Below are positions 43,499 to 52,093 of a DNA stretch of 64,000 nt, one piece after another. The notes beneath the pieces are model-generated. The model saw only the letters and a program-made list of their open reading frames with translations. It was not told the origin of the DNA and searched no databases. The stretch's first letter is position 1. Each line of letters starts with the position of its first letter. Location: the NCBI RefSeq assembly GCF_001269925.1, contig NZ_LHVO01000042.1, positions 1 through 64,000 of the forward strand. Reading direction: 5' to 3'. The DNA comes from Pseudomonas sp. MIACH (GTDB lineage: Bacteria; Pseudomonadota; Gammaproteobacteria; Pseudomonadales; Pseudomonadaceae). Both the position numbers and the translations under genes were made by a program.

Positions 43499-44313
43499 AA
43501 GACAGTCCCCGCATTTTTCACCAGGCGTCGCGTGAGCAATAACACCGCCCAGGTCACCGCGCCGAGCACCACCGACAACGCGGCGGCGACGGCAAAGTTG
43601 GCGTAGTTGGTGAATACATTGTAGATCGCCACTGGCGTCACATTCAGGCGCGTGCCCAAGGTGAACGCGGTGCCGAAGGCGCCCATGGACGTGGCGAAGC
43701 AGATCGCGCCGCAGGACGCCAACGCCGGCGCCAGGCCCGGCACGATCACGTCGCAGACCACCCGCCAGTGCCCTGCTCCCAGCGAATGCGCGGCTTCTTC
43801 CAGGCTGCGGTCGAGGCTTTCGCACGCAGCCATCACCGTGAGGATCACCCGCGGAATCGAGAAGTACAGGTAACCGACAAACAGCCCGGCCAGCGAGTAG
43901 GCAAAAATCCAGCGCTCACCGGCCAATTGCAGGCCCAGGGACGCCAGCAGCCCCTGGCGCCCAGCCAACAGGATCACCAGGAAGCCCACCACCACCCCGG
44001 GAAACGCCAGGGGAAACGTGAGCAACGCCACCAACGCCGAGCGCCCGAAAAACTGCTGGCGCGCAAGAAACACGCCGCTGATGCCACCGATCAACAACGC
44101 GGTGAACGTCACCACGATGGCCAGCACGCAGGTCTGCGCCAGGCTGCCCAGGTACTGCGCGCTGCTGAGCACCTGCCAATAGCCGCTGCCGTGGCTGTCG
44201 CGGCTGTCGGCGCCGAGCACCATCAAGTGCGCCAGCGGCAGCAGCCAGAACGCGAACAGCACCGCAAAGGCCGGGGCCAGCGCCCAGGCCGCCTGTTTTG
44301 CCGATGCAGCCAC
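43495..44313 (-). CDS. ABC transporter permease (first)
   Basis: 272 residues, six membrane helices, EAA loop EEAAHSLGAGHWRVVCDVIVPGLAPA. It begins directly after the solute-binding protein gene ends. Pairing with the second permease matches phosphonate/2-aminoethylphosphonate-type and putrescine-type importers. Confidence 0.9.
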   Translation of the reverse strand: MAASAKQAAWALAPAFAVLFAFWLLPLAHLMVLGADSRDSHGSGYWQVLSSAQYLGSLAQTCVLAIVVTFTALLIGGISGVFLARQQFFGRSALVALLTFPLAFPGVVVGFLVILLAGRQGLLASLGLQLAGERWIFAYSLAGLFVGYLYFSIPRVILTVMAACESLDRSLEEAAHSLGAGHWRVVCDVIVPGLAPALASCGAICFATSMGAFGTAFTLGTRLNVTPVAIYNVFTNYANFAVAAALSVVLGAVTWAVLLLTRRLVKNAGTVL

Positions 44314-45318
44314 TTACTTGACCTCGTTCAGGTAACGGGCGGCGAAGGCTTCCTGCACAGCGGCCATTTTCTGATAGTCCACCACACCGGCGCGGGCGTA
44401 ATCGCTGTCGGGCAGGAACTGCGCGGCGACGTCGGCCGGCATGGTCACCGGGCGTACGGGGCGCAAGTACGCCTTGGCCCAGAGTGCCTGGCCTTGGTCC
44501 GACAGCACGAAGTCCAGCACCTTCTCGCCATTGGCGCGGTGCGGCGCGTTGGCCACCAGGCTCATCACATAAGGCACGCTGATGCTGCCTTCCTTGGGGA
44601 TCACGAAGGCGACGTTAGCGTTGTCTTTGTAGCGGGCGCGGTAGGCGTTGAAGTCGTAGTCCACCAGGATCGGCAACTCGCCGGACAGCACCCGCGCATA
44701 AGCGGTCTGCTTGGGCACGATGGGCGCGTTTTTCGCCAGTTTCTGGAAGTAGTCGATGGCCGGGGCGAAGTTGTCCAGGTCGCCGCCCATTGCGCGGTTG
44801 ATCGCCACGGCAGAGACGTAACCGACGAAGGCGCTGGACGGGTCCAGGTAGCCGACCATGCCTTTGTATTGCGGCTTGAGCAGGTCGGCCCAGCTTTGCG
44901 GCACCGGCAGGCCACCCAATGCATCGACGTTGACCATGATGCCCAAGGTGCCGGAATGGATCGCAAACCACTGGCCGGCGGGGTCTTTCAACCCGGCGGG
45001 AATCTGTTCCCAGCCCTTGGGTTTGTAGCCATCGACCACGCCGGCCTTTTGCGCCTGCAAGCCGAAGGTCACGCCGTAATACACCACGTCCGCGACCGGC
45101 GCGGCCTTTTCGGCCACCAGTTGCGCCAGGGACTGGCCGGAGTTCTTGTTGTCCAGCGGCACCTGCACACCGGTGCTGGCAGCGATGGCCTTGAGCTGGG
45201 TGCCCCAGTCGGCCCAATCCGGCGGGCAGTTGTAGCAAATCGCGGTGTCGGCGGCCTGGGCCAGGCTGGCCATACCGCACAGCAGCACGGCTGCCAGGGT
45301 TTTACTGAATGCGCGCAT
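44314..45318 (-). CDS. Periplasmic solute-binding protein of the ABC importer
   Basis: 334 residues from the ATG at 45318, with signal peptide (about 1-22, AQA-AD). Type II binding-protein fold related to iron(III)/2-aminoethylphosphonate/polyamine binders (VYYGVTFGLQAQKAGVVDGYKP, SGTLGIMVNVDALGG, GYLDPSSAFVGYVSA). Note CYNCPPDWADWG after the signal. The ligand is not certain; the operon phosphodiesterase favours a phosphoryl compound. Confidence 0.85.
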   Translation of the reverse strand: MRAFSKTLAAVLLCGMASLAQAADTAICYNCPPDWADWGTQLKAIAASTGVQVPLDNKNSGQSLAQLVAEKAAPVADVVYYGVTFGLQAQKAGVVDGYKPKGWEQIPAGLKDPAGQWFAIHSGTLGIMVNVDALGGLPVPQSWADLLKPQYKGMVGYLDPSSAFVGYVSAVAINRAMGGDLDNFAPAIDYFQKLAKNAPIVPKQTAYARVLSGELPILVDYDFNAYRARYKDNANVAFVIPKEGSISVPYVMSLVANAPHRANGEKVLDFVLSDQGQALWAKAYLRPVRPVTMPADVAAQFLPDSDYARAGVVDYQKMAAVQEAFAARYLNEVK

Positions 45319-46321
45319 CAAGGGACTCCTCAAACGGTTGGGTACTTTCGCCCGGCCGGATATGGCAAGGCAGGCAATGGGAAACCGGGTCATTCCCGGC
45401 GATCTGCGCCAGCAGTTGGTCAATCACCGTGCTGGCCAGCAGCGCGATGGGCTGCACCACGCTGCACAGGGTCGGGTGCATCTGGGTGCCGAGGGCGATG
45501 CCGTCAAAGCCCATCACCGACAACTGCCCGGGTACATTCCAGGCATTGCGGCGCAGCTCGGCGATCAAGCTGATGGCCAGGAAATCGTTGGAGCACACCA
45601 GCGCGCTGGGGGCGTCGGGGCCGTTGAGGTACGGCTCGATGGCGGCGAATTCGGCCTGGGTATGCGCGGGCATTTCGATCACCGCGCGGCTGTTGAGGCC
45701 GTATTCCTTCATCGCGTCGCAGTAACCGGCATAGCGCAGGCGTGCGCGGTCGGACTGCAAGGCGGGGCCGGCGACCATGCTGATGCGTCGATGACCGGCC
45801 TCCAGCAGGTAGCGCGTGGCCAAGGCCATGCCCGCGCGGTTGTCCACCGACACGGCGCTGTAGTTGGGGTTGCTCGGTTGGTGATAGGCCAGCACGAACG
45901 GGGTTTGTTCGGTATTCAGGCTGCTGAGCACGCTGTTGCTTTCGGCATCGGTGACCGTCAGCACCAGGCCATCGACGCGCTGGCGCAGCAGTTCTTCCAC
46001 TACGATGTACTCGCGCTCGCTGCTGTAGTCGGTGGTCGCCAGCACCAGGCTGTAGCCACGCAAGCGTGCGGCACGCTCCATGGCCTGGAACTGCTCGGCG
46101 AACACCGGGTTGAGCAGGTTGGGCACTACCACGCCGATCAACTGGGTGGTTTGCAGGCGCAGTTGGCGGCCGAGCAGGTTGGGCCGAAACCCCAACTCAC
46201 GGGCGGCGGCGAACACCTGCTCACGGGTCGCCGGGCGCACCTGGTCGGGGGAGGCAAAAGTGCGGGCGGCGGTAGCGCGGGATACTCCGGCCAGTCGCGC
46301 GACGTCTTTCAGGTCAGTCAT
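45302..46321 (-). CDS. LacI-family transcriptional regulator
   Basis: 339 residues from the ATG at 46321. N-terminal helix-turn-helix TDLKDVARLAGVSRATAARTFASP followed by a hinge and a periplasmic-binding-like effector domain (LIGVVVPNLLNPVFAEQFQAME...). First gene of the operon; its end overlaps the binding-protein start by 17 bp. A 14-bp palindrome lies 12 bp before its start, consistent with autoregulation. Confidence 0.9.
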   Translation of the reverse strand: MTDLKDVARLAGVSRATAARTFASPDQVRPATREQVFAAARELGFRPNLLGRQLRLQTTQLIGVVVPNLLNPVFAEQFQAMERAARLRGYSLVLATTDYSSEREYIVVEELLRQRVDGLVLTVTDAESNSVLSSLNTEQTPFVLAYHQPSNPNYSAVSVDNRAGMALATRYLLEAGHRRISMVAGPALQSDRARLRYAGYCDAMKEYGLNSRAVIEMPAHTQAEFAAIEPYLNGPDAPSALVCSNDFLAISLIAELRRNAWNVPGQLSVMGFDGIALGTQMHPTLCSVVQPIALLASTVIDQLLAQIAGNDPVSHCLPCHIRPGESTQPFEESLDARIQ

Positions 46322-46332
46322 GTTTACTCGCT

Positions 46333-46346
46333 TGAGATCGATCTCA
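46333..46346. promoter_or_regulatory. Probable LacI-family operator
   Basis: TGAGATCGATCTCA is a perfect 14-bp palindrome 12 bp upstream of the regulator ATG. LacI-family sites are typically palindromes with a central CG, as here (ATCGAT). Binding is inferred. Confidence 0.55.
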
Positions 46347-46587
46347 TTGGCGAGGACAGTAACGGCGGAATGTGGCAGGAAGGTGGTGGGAAGATGACGG
46401 TTTGATGGCAATGCAACAAAGTCACATAGGCCAAAATGTGGGACGGTGCATATCCTTAGATAGTCATACTCCGGGGCTATGCTTGAAAAACCGGCGTGCG
46501 AAATCCGCCGGCTAACCTTTCGATTCGATCCAAGTGCGGGCACAATGCGTGTCCTTTTTTGGCAGGCACCGCCGCAGGCTCTCAAAA

Positions 46588-47685
46588 ATGATCAAAACGC
46601 CGTACTACCTCATCGATAAACAGAAGCTTCTGGTCAACATGCAGAAGATTGCTTACGTGCGCGAGCAGTCCGGCGCCAAGGCCCTGCTGGCGCTCAAGTG
46701 CTTTGCCACCTGGTCGGTGTTCGACCTGATGCAGGAATACATGGACGGCACCACCTCGTCGTCGCTGTATGAGTTGAAGCTCGGTCGCCAGAAGTTCGAA
46801 GGTGAGGCGCACGCCTACAGCGTGGCCTGGGCTGATGATGAAATCGAAGAGATGCTCGATAACTGCGACAAGATCATCTTCAACTCCATCAGCCAGCTGC
46901 AGCGTTTTGCCGAACGCAGCGAAGGCAAGACCCGCGGCCTGCGCGTCAACCCGCAGGTGAGCAGCTCCGACTACCTGCTGGCCGACCCGGCGCGTCCGTT
47001 CAGCCGCCTGGGCGAATGGGACCCGGTGAAGATCGAAGGCGTGATCGAACAGATCTCCGGCTTCATGTTCCACAACAACTGCGAGAACGGCGACTTCAAC
47101 CTGTTCGACCAGATGCTGAACACCATCGAAGAACGCTTCGGCGCGCTGCTGCATAAGGTCAACTGGGTCAGCCTCGGCGGCGGCATCCACTTCACCGGTG
47201 AAGGCTATGCCATCGACGCCTTTTGCCAGCGCCTCAAGGCGTTCTCGCAGAAGTACGACGTGCAGGTCTACCTGGAACCCGGCGAAGCGGCGATCACCAA
47301 CAGTGCCTCCCTGGAAGTCACCGTGCTCGACACCCTCTACAACGGCAAAAACCTCGCCGTCGTGGACAGCTCCATCGAAGCCCACCTGCTGGACCTGCTG
47401 ATCTATCGCCTCAACGCCAAGCTGGCGCCAAGCGAGGGTGAACACACCTACATGGTCTGCGGCAAATCCTGCCTGGCCGGGGACATCTTCGGCGAGTATC
47501 AATTTGATCGTCCGCTGGCCATCGGCGATCGGCTGTCGTTCATCGACACCGCGGGCTACACCATGGTCAAGAAAAATTGGTTCAACGGCCTGAAAATGCC
47601 GTCCATCGTAGTGAAACAACTCGACGGTACAGTCGAAGTGGTTCGTGAATTTGGTTACGACGACTACCTGTCCAGCCTTTCGTAA
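46588..47685 (+). CDS. nspC: NspC, carboxynorspermidine/carboxyspermidine decarboxylase
   Basis: 365 residues, PLP-dependent fold III. The PLP lysine lies in GAKALLALKCFATW, and HNNCENGDFNLFDQM plus GGGIHFTGEGY are diagnostic. C-terminal catalytic Cys is in VCGKSCLAGDIFGEY. It releases norspermidine or spermidine from the carboxy precursor. The saccharopine dehydrogenase-like synthase follows, a gene order opposite to the CANSDH-nspC arrangement I recall from Vibrio. Confidence 0.94.
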   Translation: MIKTPYYLIDKQKLLVNMQKIAYVREQSGAKALLALKCFATWSVFDLMQEYMDGTTSSSLYELKLGRQKFEGEAHAYSVAWADDEIEEMLDNCDKIIFNSISQLQRFAERSEGKTRGLRVNPQVSSSDYLLADPARPFSRLGEWDPVKIEGVIEQISGFMFHNNCENGDFNLFDQMLNTIEERFGALLHKVNWVSLGGGIHFTGEGYAIDAFCQRLKAFSQKYDVQVYLEPGEAAITNSASLEVTVLDTLYNGKNLAVVDSSIEAHLLDLLIYRLNAKLAPSEGEHTYMVCGKSCLAGDIFGEYQFDRPLAIGDRLSFIDTAGYTMVKKNWFNGLKMPSIVVKQLDGTVEVVREFGYDDYLSSLS

Positions 47686-47713
47686 GCTGGCGGATATAGG
47701 AGAAATAAAGCAA

Positions 47714-48958
47714 TTGAAAAAGAACGTTCTTATCATTGGTGCAGGAGGTGTCGCCAAGGTGGTGGCCCACAAGTGCGCGCAGCACAACGACGAACTCGGT
47801 CGTATTGCTATCGCGTCGCGCAACATCTCCAAATGCCAGGCCATCATCGACAGCGTCAAGGCCAAGGGTAGCCTCAAGGTTCCCGCCGACATCCAGGCCT
47901 TCGCGCTGAACGCCCTGGACGTGGAAGCGACCAAGGCCCTGATCCGCGAGACCGAATCGCAGATCGTCATCAACGTGGGTTCCGCGTTCCTCAACATGTC
48001 GGTACTGCGTGCCTGCATCGACACGGGCGTTGCGTACCTCGACACCGCCATCCACGAAGAGCCGGGCAAGGTCTGCGAGACCCCGCCGTGGTACGGCAAC
48101 TACGAATGGAACCACCTGGAAGAGTGCAAACAGAAGAACATCACCGCCATCCTTGGCGTGGGCTTCGACCCGGGTGTGGTCAACGCGTATGCCGCGCTGG
48201 CGCAGCAACAGCATTTCGACCGCATTGATTCGATCGACATCCTCGACGTCAATGCCGGCTCCCATGGCAAATACTTCGCCACCAATTTCGATCCGGAAAT
48301 CAACTTCCGCGAATTCACCGGGCAGGTGTGGAGCTGGCAGAACAGCCAGTGGACCAGCAACACCATGTTCGAAGTCAAACGCACCGACGACCTGCCGGTC
48401 GTGGGTTCGCAGAACCTCTACCTCACCGGCCACGATGAAGTGCACTCGCTGTCGAAAAACCTCGACGTGCCCAACGTGCGTTTCTGGATGAGCTTCGGCG
48501 AACACTACATCAACGTGTTCACCGTGCTGAAAAACCTCGGCCTGCTCTCCGAGAAGCCGGTCACCACCGCCGAAGGCCTGGAAGTGGTGCCGTTGAAAGT
48601 GGTCAAGGCCGTGCTGCCCGACCCGTCTTCGCTCGCCCCGGGCTACACCGGCAAGACCTGCATCGGCGACCTGGTCAAAGGCACCAAGGATGGCCAGCCG
48701 CGTGAGATGTTCATCTACAACGTGGCGGATCACGAAGAAGCCTACGTTGAAACCGACAGCCAGGGCATCTCCTACACCGCAGGCGTTCCACCGGTAGCCG
48801 CCGCGCTGCTGGTCGCCCGTGGCGAGTGGGATGTGAAACACATGGCCAACGTCGAGGAACTGCCGGCGGAGCCGTTCCTCAAGGCGCTGGACGTGATGGG
48901 CCTGCCGACTCGGATCAAGGACGAGCACGGTGATCGAGCCTGGGATGCAATTGCCTGA
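47714..48958 (+). CDS. Carboxynorspermidine synthase (saccharopine dehydrogenase family)
   Basis: 414 residues from a TTG start at 47714 (LKKNVLIIGAGGVAKVVAHKCAQ), preceded by GGAG 12 bp upstream. The Rossmann motif GAGGVA is N-terminal, and family stretches such as TAIHEEPGKVCETPPWYGNYEW and GFDPGVVNAYAALA follow. It condenses aspartate semialdehyde with a diamine using NADPH, giving the substrate of NspC. Starting at an earlier ATG (47645) would mean a long overlap with nspC and is rejected. Confidence 0.9.
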   Translation: MKKNVLIIGAGGVAKVVAHKCAQHNDELGRIAIASRNISKCQAIIDSVKAKGSLKVPADIQAFALNALDVEATKALIRETESQIVINVGSAFLNMSVLRACIDTGVAYLDTAIHEEPGKVCETPPWYGNYEWNHLEECKQKNITAILGVGFDPGVVNAYAALAQQQHFDRIDSIDILDVNAGSHGKYFATNFDPEINFREFTGQVWSWQNSQWTSNTMFEVKRTDDLPVVGSQNLYLTGHDEVHSLSKNLDVPNVRFWMSFGEHYINVFTVLKNLGLLSEKPVTTAEGLEVVPLKVVKAVLPDPSSLAPGYTGKTCIGDLVKGTKDGQPREMFIYNVADHEEAYVETDSQGISYTAGVPPVAAALLVARGEWDVKHMANVEELPAEPFLKALDVMGLPTRIKDEHGDRAWDAIA

Positions 48959-48980
48959 TAGGCGATAGCTGACCGAACAA

Positions 48981-49009
48981 AAAAATGCGCCCTCAGGGGC
49001 GCATTTTTT
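48981..49009 (+). terminator. Rho-independent terminator after the polyamine genes
   Basis: AAAAATGCGCCC-TCA-GGGGCGCATTTTTT, a strong stem with a T run, 23 bp after the synthase stop. The A tract on the left makes it usable in both directions. Confidence 0.9.
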
Positions 49010-49050
49010 GTTTGGGCGGATACCTATTTCCAAGACACTGAAAATTCAAT

Positions 49051-49335
49051 GTGGGAGGGGGCTACACCCCGATAAGCATGGGTATCTACACAACTTTTCA
49101 AACCCTGAAAAATCCCCCTGTGGCGAGCGGGCTTGTCCCGCGTTGGGCTGCGCAGCAGCCCCAAAACCAGGCACAGAGGAGTGCCTGATACACCGCATTC
49201 GTCTTCATCAGGGGCGCTTCGCCCCCCAACGCGGGCGGTGCGACGATTCGACAAGCCCGCTCGCCACAACTGCCCTATCTGCCGGGCGTTCAGCGTTGAA
49301 CCAACGTTGTGTAGACACCTATGCCCCGATGAGGG
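49051..49335. repeat. Nested composite repeat: outer inverted arms around a long REPIN
   Basis: Starts with a GTGGGAGGGGGCT REP at 49051. GGTATCTACACAAC (49081-49094) pairs with GTTGTGTAGACACC (about 49307-49320). Inside is a long GTGGCGAGCGGGCTTG REPIN (49119-49268) carrying the conserved loop in reverse orientation. A second copy of the whole arrangement is at 61045-61360. The rest of the 49010-49546 gap shows no gene. Confidence 0.8.
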
Positions 49336-49546
49336 CCCCTTGCTGCCCTGCATACACCCAGGTCCGGAACAGCTTCGGGAAATGCCGTATGACTTGCCGA
49401 ATCAGCCCACTATCAGCTGAATCCTACTGCCCGCAACGCTAAGAGCTGTCCATTCTCCCCGCTTACCGCGCACGCAAAACCCGCTAGGCTTAGCCACGAA
49501 ACGGCTGACCTGCAGGTTTGCTGCCCATTCACCCAGTGGGAAAGGC

Positions 49547-50317
49547 ATGCTCATGCACCTCGACAATAACCGCACCGCCCGTGCCATCGGACTGGTGTAC
49601 AGCGCCTGCTGTTACGTGGTGTTCCTCATCACGTGCTTATATTTGATCGGCTTCGTCGGCAGCGTGGCGGTGCCCAAGAACATCAACGATGGCCCCCTCC
49701 TCGCGTGGCCAATCGCCGTGCTGATCAACTGCGCACTGATCCTGCTGTTCGGCGTCCAGCACACGGTCATGGCGCGTAAAGGCTTCAAACAGTGGCTGGC
49801 GGCATTCATGCCTGCGCCAGTTGAACGCTCCACGTATGTAATGCTCAGCAGCCTGGTGCTCGGGTTGATCTTCTGGCTATGGCAACCCATCACGCTTACG
49901 GTGTGGGAGGTCGAAGAGACCTGGGCCAAGGCCCTGTTGATCGGCTTGTTCTGGATGGGCTGGGGCATTGCGCTACTGTCGACCTTTCTGATCAATCACT
50001 TCGAGCTGTTCGGACTCAAGCAAGCCATCGACCGTTGGCGCAAAACCACACCACAGGCGCCAGTATTCAGGACTCCGCTGTTTTACAGGATCGTGCGCCA
50101 CCCGCTGTACCTGGGCTTCCTGATCGCCTTTTGGGCAACGCCGTACATGACGGCCGGGCACCTGTTGTTTGCGACAGGGATGACGGTTTACCTCTTCATT
50201 GGCGCCAGCTTTGAAGAAAAGGATCTGGTGGCGTTGTTCGGTGAGCGGTATCGGCGGTACCAGCAGGAGGTGGGCATGATTTTGCCAGGGTCGAAGACGC
50301 GCAAAAAAGGACGCTGA
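49547..50317 (+). CDS. mddA: Methanethiol S-methyltransferase-like (MddA/NnrU-type) membrane protein
   Basis: 256 residues, about five membrane helices. VFRTPLFYRIVRHPLYLGFLIAFWATPYMTAGHLLFA and SFEEKDLVALFGERYRRYQQEVGMILP form the SAM-binding end of isoprenylcysteine methyltransferase-like membrane enzymes. Overall length and LINHFELFGL match the MddA proteins of pseudomonads, which make dimethyl sulfide from methanethiol and SAM. NnrU-type relatives exist, so function is probable rather than certain. An in-frame ATG at 49553 is the alternative start. Confidence 0.7.
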   Translation: MLMHLDNNRTARAIGLVYSACCYVVFLITCLYLIGFVGSVAVPKNINDGPLLAWPIAVLINCALILLFGVQHTVMARKGFKQWLAAFMPAPVERSTYVMLSSLVLGLIFWLWQPITLTVWEVEETWAKALLIGLFWMGWGIALLSTFLINHFELFGLKQAIDRWRKTTPQAPVFRTPLFYRIVRHPLYLGFLIAFWATPYMTAGHLLFATGMTVYLFIGASFEEKDLVALFGERYRRYQQEVGMILPGSKTRKKGR

Positions 50318-50390
50318 ATAGCCGTTTGTGGCGAGGGAGGCCCCACTACCTCTTCGACTTAGCGCTGTCGCGCAGCAAACTGGGACCTCT

Positions 50391-50524
50391 GTGGCGAGCG
50401 GGTTTGTCCCGCGTTGGGGTGCGAAGCGCCCCTGATGAAGACGAATGCGGTGTATCAGGCACTCCTCTGCGCCTGGTTTTGGGGCTGCTGCGCAGCCCAA
50501 CGCGGGACAAGCCCGCTCGCCACA
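50391..50524. repeat. Long REPIN (GTGGCGAGCGGGTTTG type) with conserved loop
   Basis: GTGGCGAGCGGGTTTGTCCCGCGTTGGGG at left, inverted end CGCGGGACAAGCCCGCTCGCCACA at right. The loop contains GATGAAGACGAATGCGGTGTATCAGGCACTCC and CCTGGTTTTGGGGC, shared with three other REPINs in the window. Confidence 0.9.
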
Positions 50525-50721
50525 GGATGTAGCGTCTGGCCATGAGGTCCCTAGGACTTATCCCACGACTGTTTCAGGTTGTCGCTCGGAACGTCGCTGA
50601 TTAACCTCTCCGCCGTCGCTGCCAATTCAGCGACCGGATTTGACCGTCCGGCCTTGTTAACGAACTGCTACGCCCTGCACCTATCCCAGGCGTTTTTTTT
50701 GTGCCTGAGGTATCGTGTCGC

Positions 50722-50796
50722 GGCAGTTGTGCGCGGGATACTTTCGGGTATGCCGGGTTCGTTGACAACCGGTCGGTCAACCCGCGTACAGCTGCC
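50722..50796 (+). ncRNA. Cloverleaf RNA resembling the C4 antisense RNA motif
   Basis: GGCAGTTGTGCGCGGG (50722-50737) pairs with CCCGCGTACAGCTGCC (50781-50796) over 16 bp, allowing two G-U pairs. Inside are a hairpin ATAC-TTTCG-GGTAT and a second GTTGAC...GTCAAC. From memory this layout and text (CGGGATAC-TTCGGGTATGCCGGGTTC...) resemble the C4 antisense RNA of phage P1/P4-type elements and leaders before DUF6124/DUF3077 genes in Pseudomonas. A small CAGGC-T-rich-GCCTG hairpin (about 50688-50710) precedes it. It ends 56 bp before the DUF6124 start. Confidence 0.55.
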
Positions 50797-50852
50797 ACCC
50801 TCTTCGTTTGACCGCGAACGCTGGCGGCTCCACTTGTCGACGGAGCTTCACC

Positions 50853-51092
50853 ATGATTAAAGACACCCCCAATCCCCCAGAAAAACTCTTCACCGTGCGC
50901 CCCGACCTGGGCACGGAAACCCTGCTGGTCAACGCGTCCCAGGACCTATCCTCCATCACCGACATCGCCACTCACCTGGCCTTTGAAGTCGACGGTACGC
51001 AACGCAATGTAGCGTTGGGCATCTGCCGAATGCTGGAAGGTGTGCAATTGTTGGTGGACAAAGCATTGGATGACGCCCATCCAGCGGCATGA
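50853..51092 (+). CDS. DUF6124 (DUF3077-like) small protein
   Basis: 79 residues. MIKDTPNPPEKLFTVRPDLGTETLLVNASQDLSSITDIATHLAFEVDGTQRNVALGICRMLEGVQLLVDKAL is characteristic of the DUF6124/DUF3077 proteins, which are multi-copy in fluorescent pseudomonads. GGAG lies 9 bp upstream of the ATG. Function unknown. It follows a structured leader, so its expression may be controlled by RNA. Confidence 0.85.
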   Translation: MIKDTPNPPEKLFTVRPDLGTETLLVNASQDLSSITDIATHLAFEVDGTQRNVALGICRMLEGVQLLVDKALDDAHPAA

Positions 51093-51102
51093 CACTCAGA
51101 TG

Positions 51103-51128
51103 ATCGTTCCCACGCGCGTGGGAACGAT
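51103..51128. repeat. Perfect 26-bp palindrome
   Basis: ATCGTTCCCACGC and its reverse complement abut with no loop. It lies between convergent genes (DUF6124 and glutaminase) and may serve as a bidirectional stop. Similar ATCGTTCCCACGC sequences are common between Pseudomonas genes. Confidence 0.85.
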
Positions 51129-51129
51129 C

Positions 51130-52038
51130 TCAAAACACCGACCACCCAATCCGCTCACTCAACAACTCCAACGCCTTGATCCCCGCCAGCGAGTTCCCCG
51201 CCGCGTTCAACTCCGGCGACCACACGCACACGGTAAATTGCCCCGGCACCACCGCGACAATCCCGCCGCCTACCCCGCTCTTGCCCGGCAAGCCCACGCG
51301 GTAGGCAAAGTTGCCCGCCTCGTCATACAGCCCGCTGGTGGCCATGATCGAGTTAACTTGCTTGGTCTGCCGCGCGGTGAGGATCTGTTCGCCGCTGTGG
51401 GCACTCGTGCCCTCGTTGGCGAGGAAGCTGAACGCCTTGGCCAAGTCCAGGCAGCTCATCTGCAGGGCGCAGTAGTTGAAGTAGCTGTGCAACACCGCGT
51501 CCACATCGTTGTGGAAGTTGCCGAAGGATTTCATCAGGTAGGCCATGGCCGCATTGCGCGCGCCGTGCTGGGCTTCGGAGTCGGCGACGACGCTGTTGAC
51601 CAGGATTTGCGGGTTGCCCGACAGGCGCCGCACGAAGTCGCGCATCGACAGGATCGGCACGGCAAAGCGTGATTGGTTGATGTCGCAGATCACCAGCGCG
51701 CCGGCATTGATGAAGGGGTTACGCGGGCGGCCGCGTTCGAATTCCAGTTGCACCAACGAGTTGAACGGCTGCCCCGAAGGCTCGTGGCCCAGGCGTTCCC
51801 AGATGGTTTCGCCGCCGTGGTCGATGGCCTGCACCAGGCTGAACACCTTGGAAATGCTTTGCACCGAGAACAGCGTATCGGCGTCACCGGCGCGGTAGGC
51901 CGAGCCGTCATTGCCGTACACCGCAATACCCAGTTGGTTGGCCGGTACATCGGCCAGCGCGGGAATGTAGTCGGCAACTTTGCCGAGGCCGATCAGGGGG
52001 CGCACTTCGTCGAGGATCGACTCCAGCAGCGCCTGCAT
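51130..52038 (-). CDS. glsA: Glutaminase A
   Basis: 302 residues from the ATG at 52038, which has AGGACA 7 bp upstream; in-frame starts at 52053 and 52119 have weaker sites. Serine-dependent beta-lactamase-like fold with SISK (Ser61, Lys64), ELNAAGNSL near the C-terminus and GLPGKSGVGGGIVAVVPG. It hydrolyses glutamine to glutamate and ammonia. Length matches bacterial glutaminases of the GlsB/YneH kind. Confidence 0.94.
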   Translation of the reverse strand: MQALLESILDEVRPLIGLGKVADYIPALADVPANQLGIAVYGNDGSAYRAGDADTLFSVQSISKVFSLVQAIDHGGETIWERLGHEPSGQPFNSLVQLEFERGRPRNPFINAGALVICDINQSRFAVPILSMRDFVRRLSGNPQILVNSVVADSEAQHGARNAAMAYLMKSFGNFHNDVDAVLHSYFNYCALQMSCLDLAKAFSFLANEGTSAHSGEQILTARQTKQVNSIMATSGLYDEAGNFAYRVGLPGKSGVGGGIVAVVPGQFTVCVWSPELNAAGNSLAGIKALELLSERIGWSVF

Positions 52039-52093
52039 GTCTTGTCCTGTCATCTGTCTTTGAATCAGTGGAAAGCGGGGTGCGGAGGATACT

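Noticed and set aside
50579..50860. 93-codon open frame before the DUF6124 gene
   Set aside because: It covers the C4-like structured RNA; its translation resembles the spurious Ash-type products read through such RNAs. No good RBS was seen.
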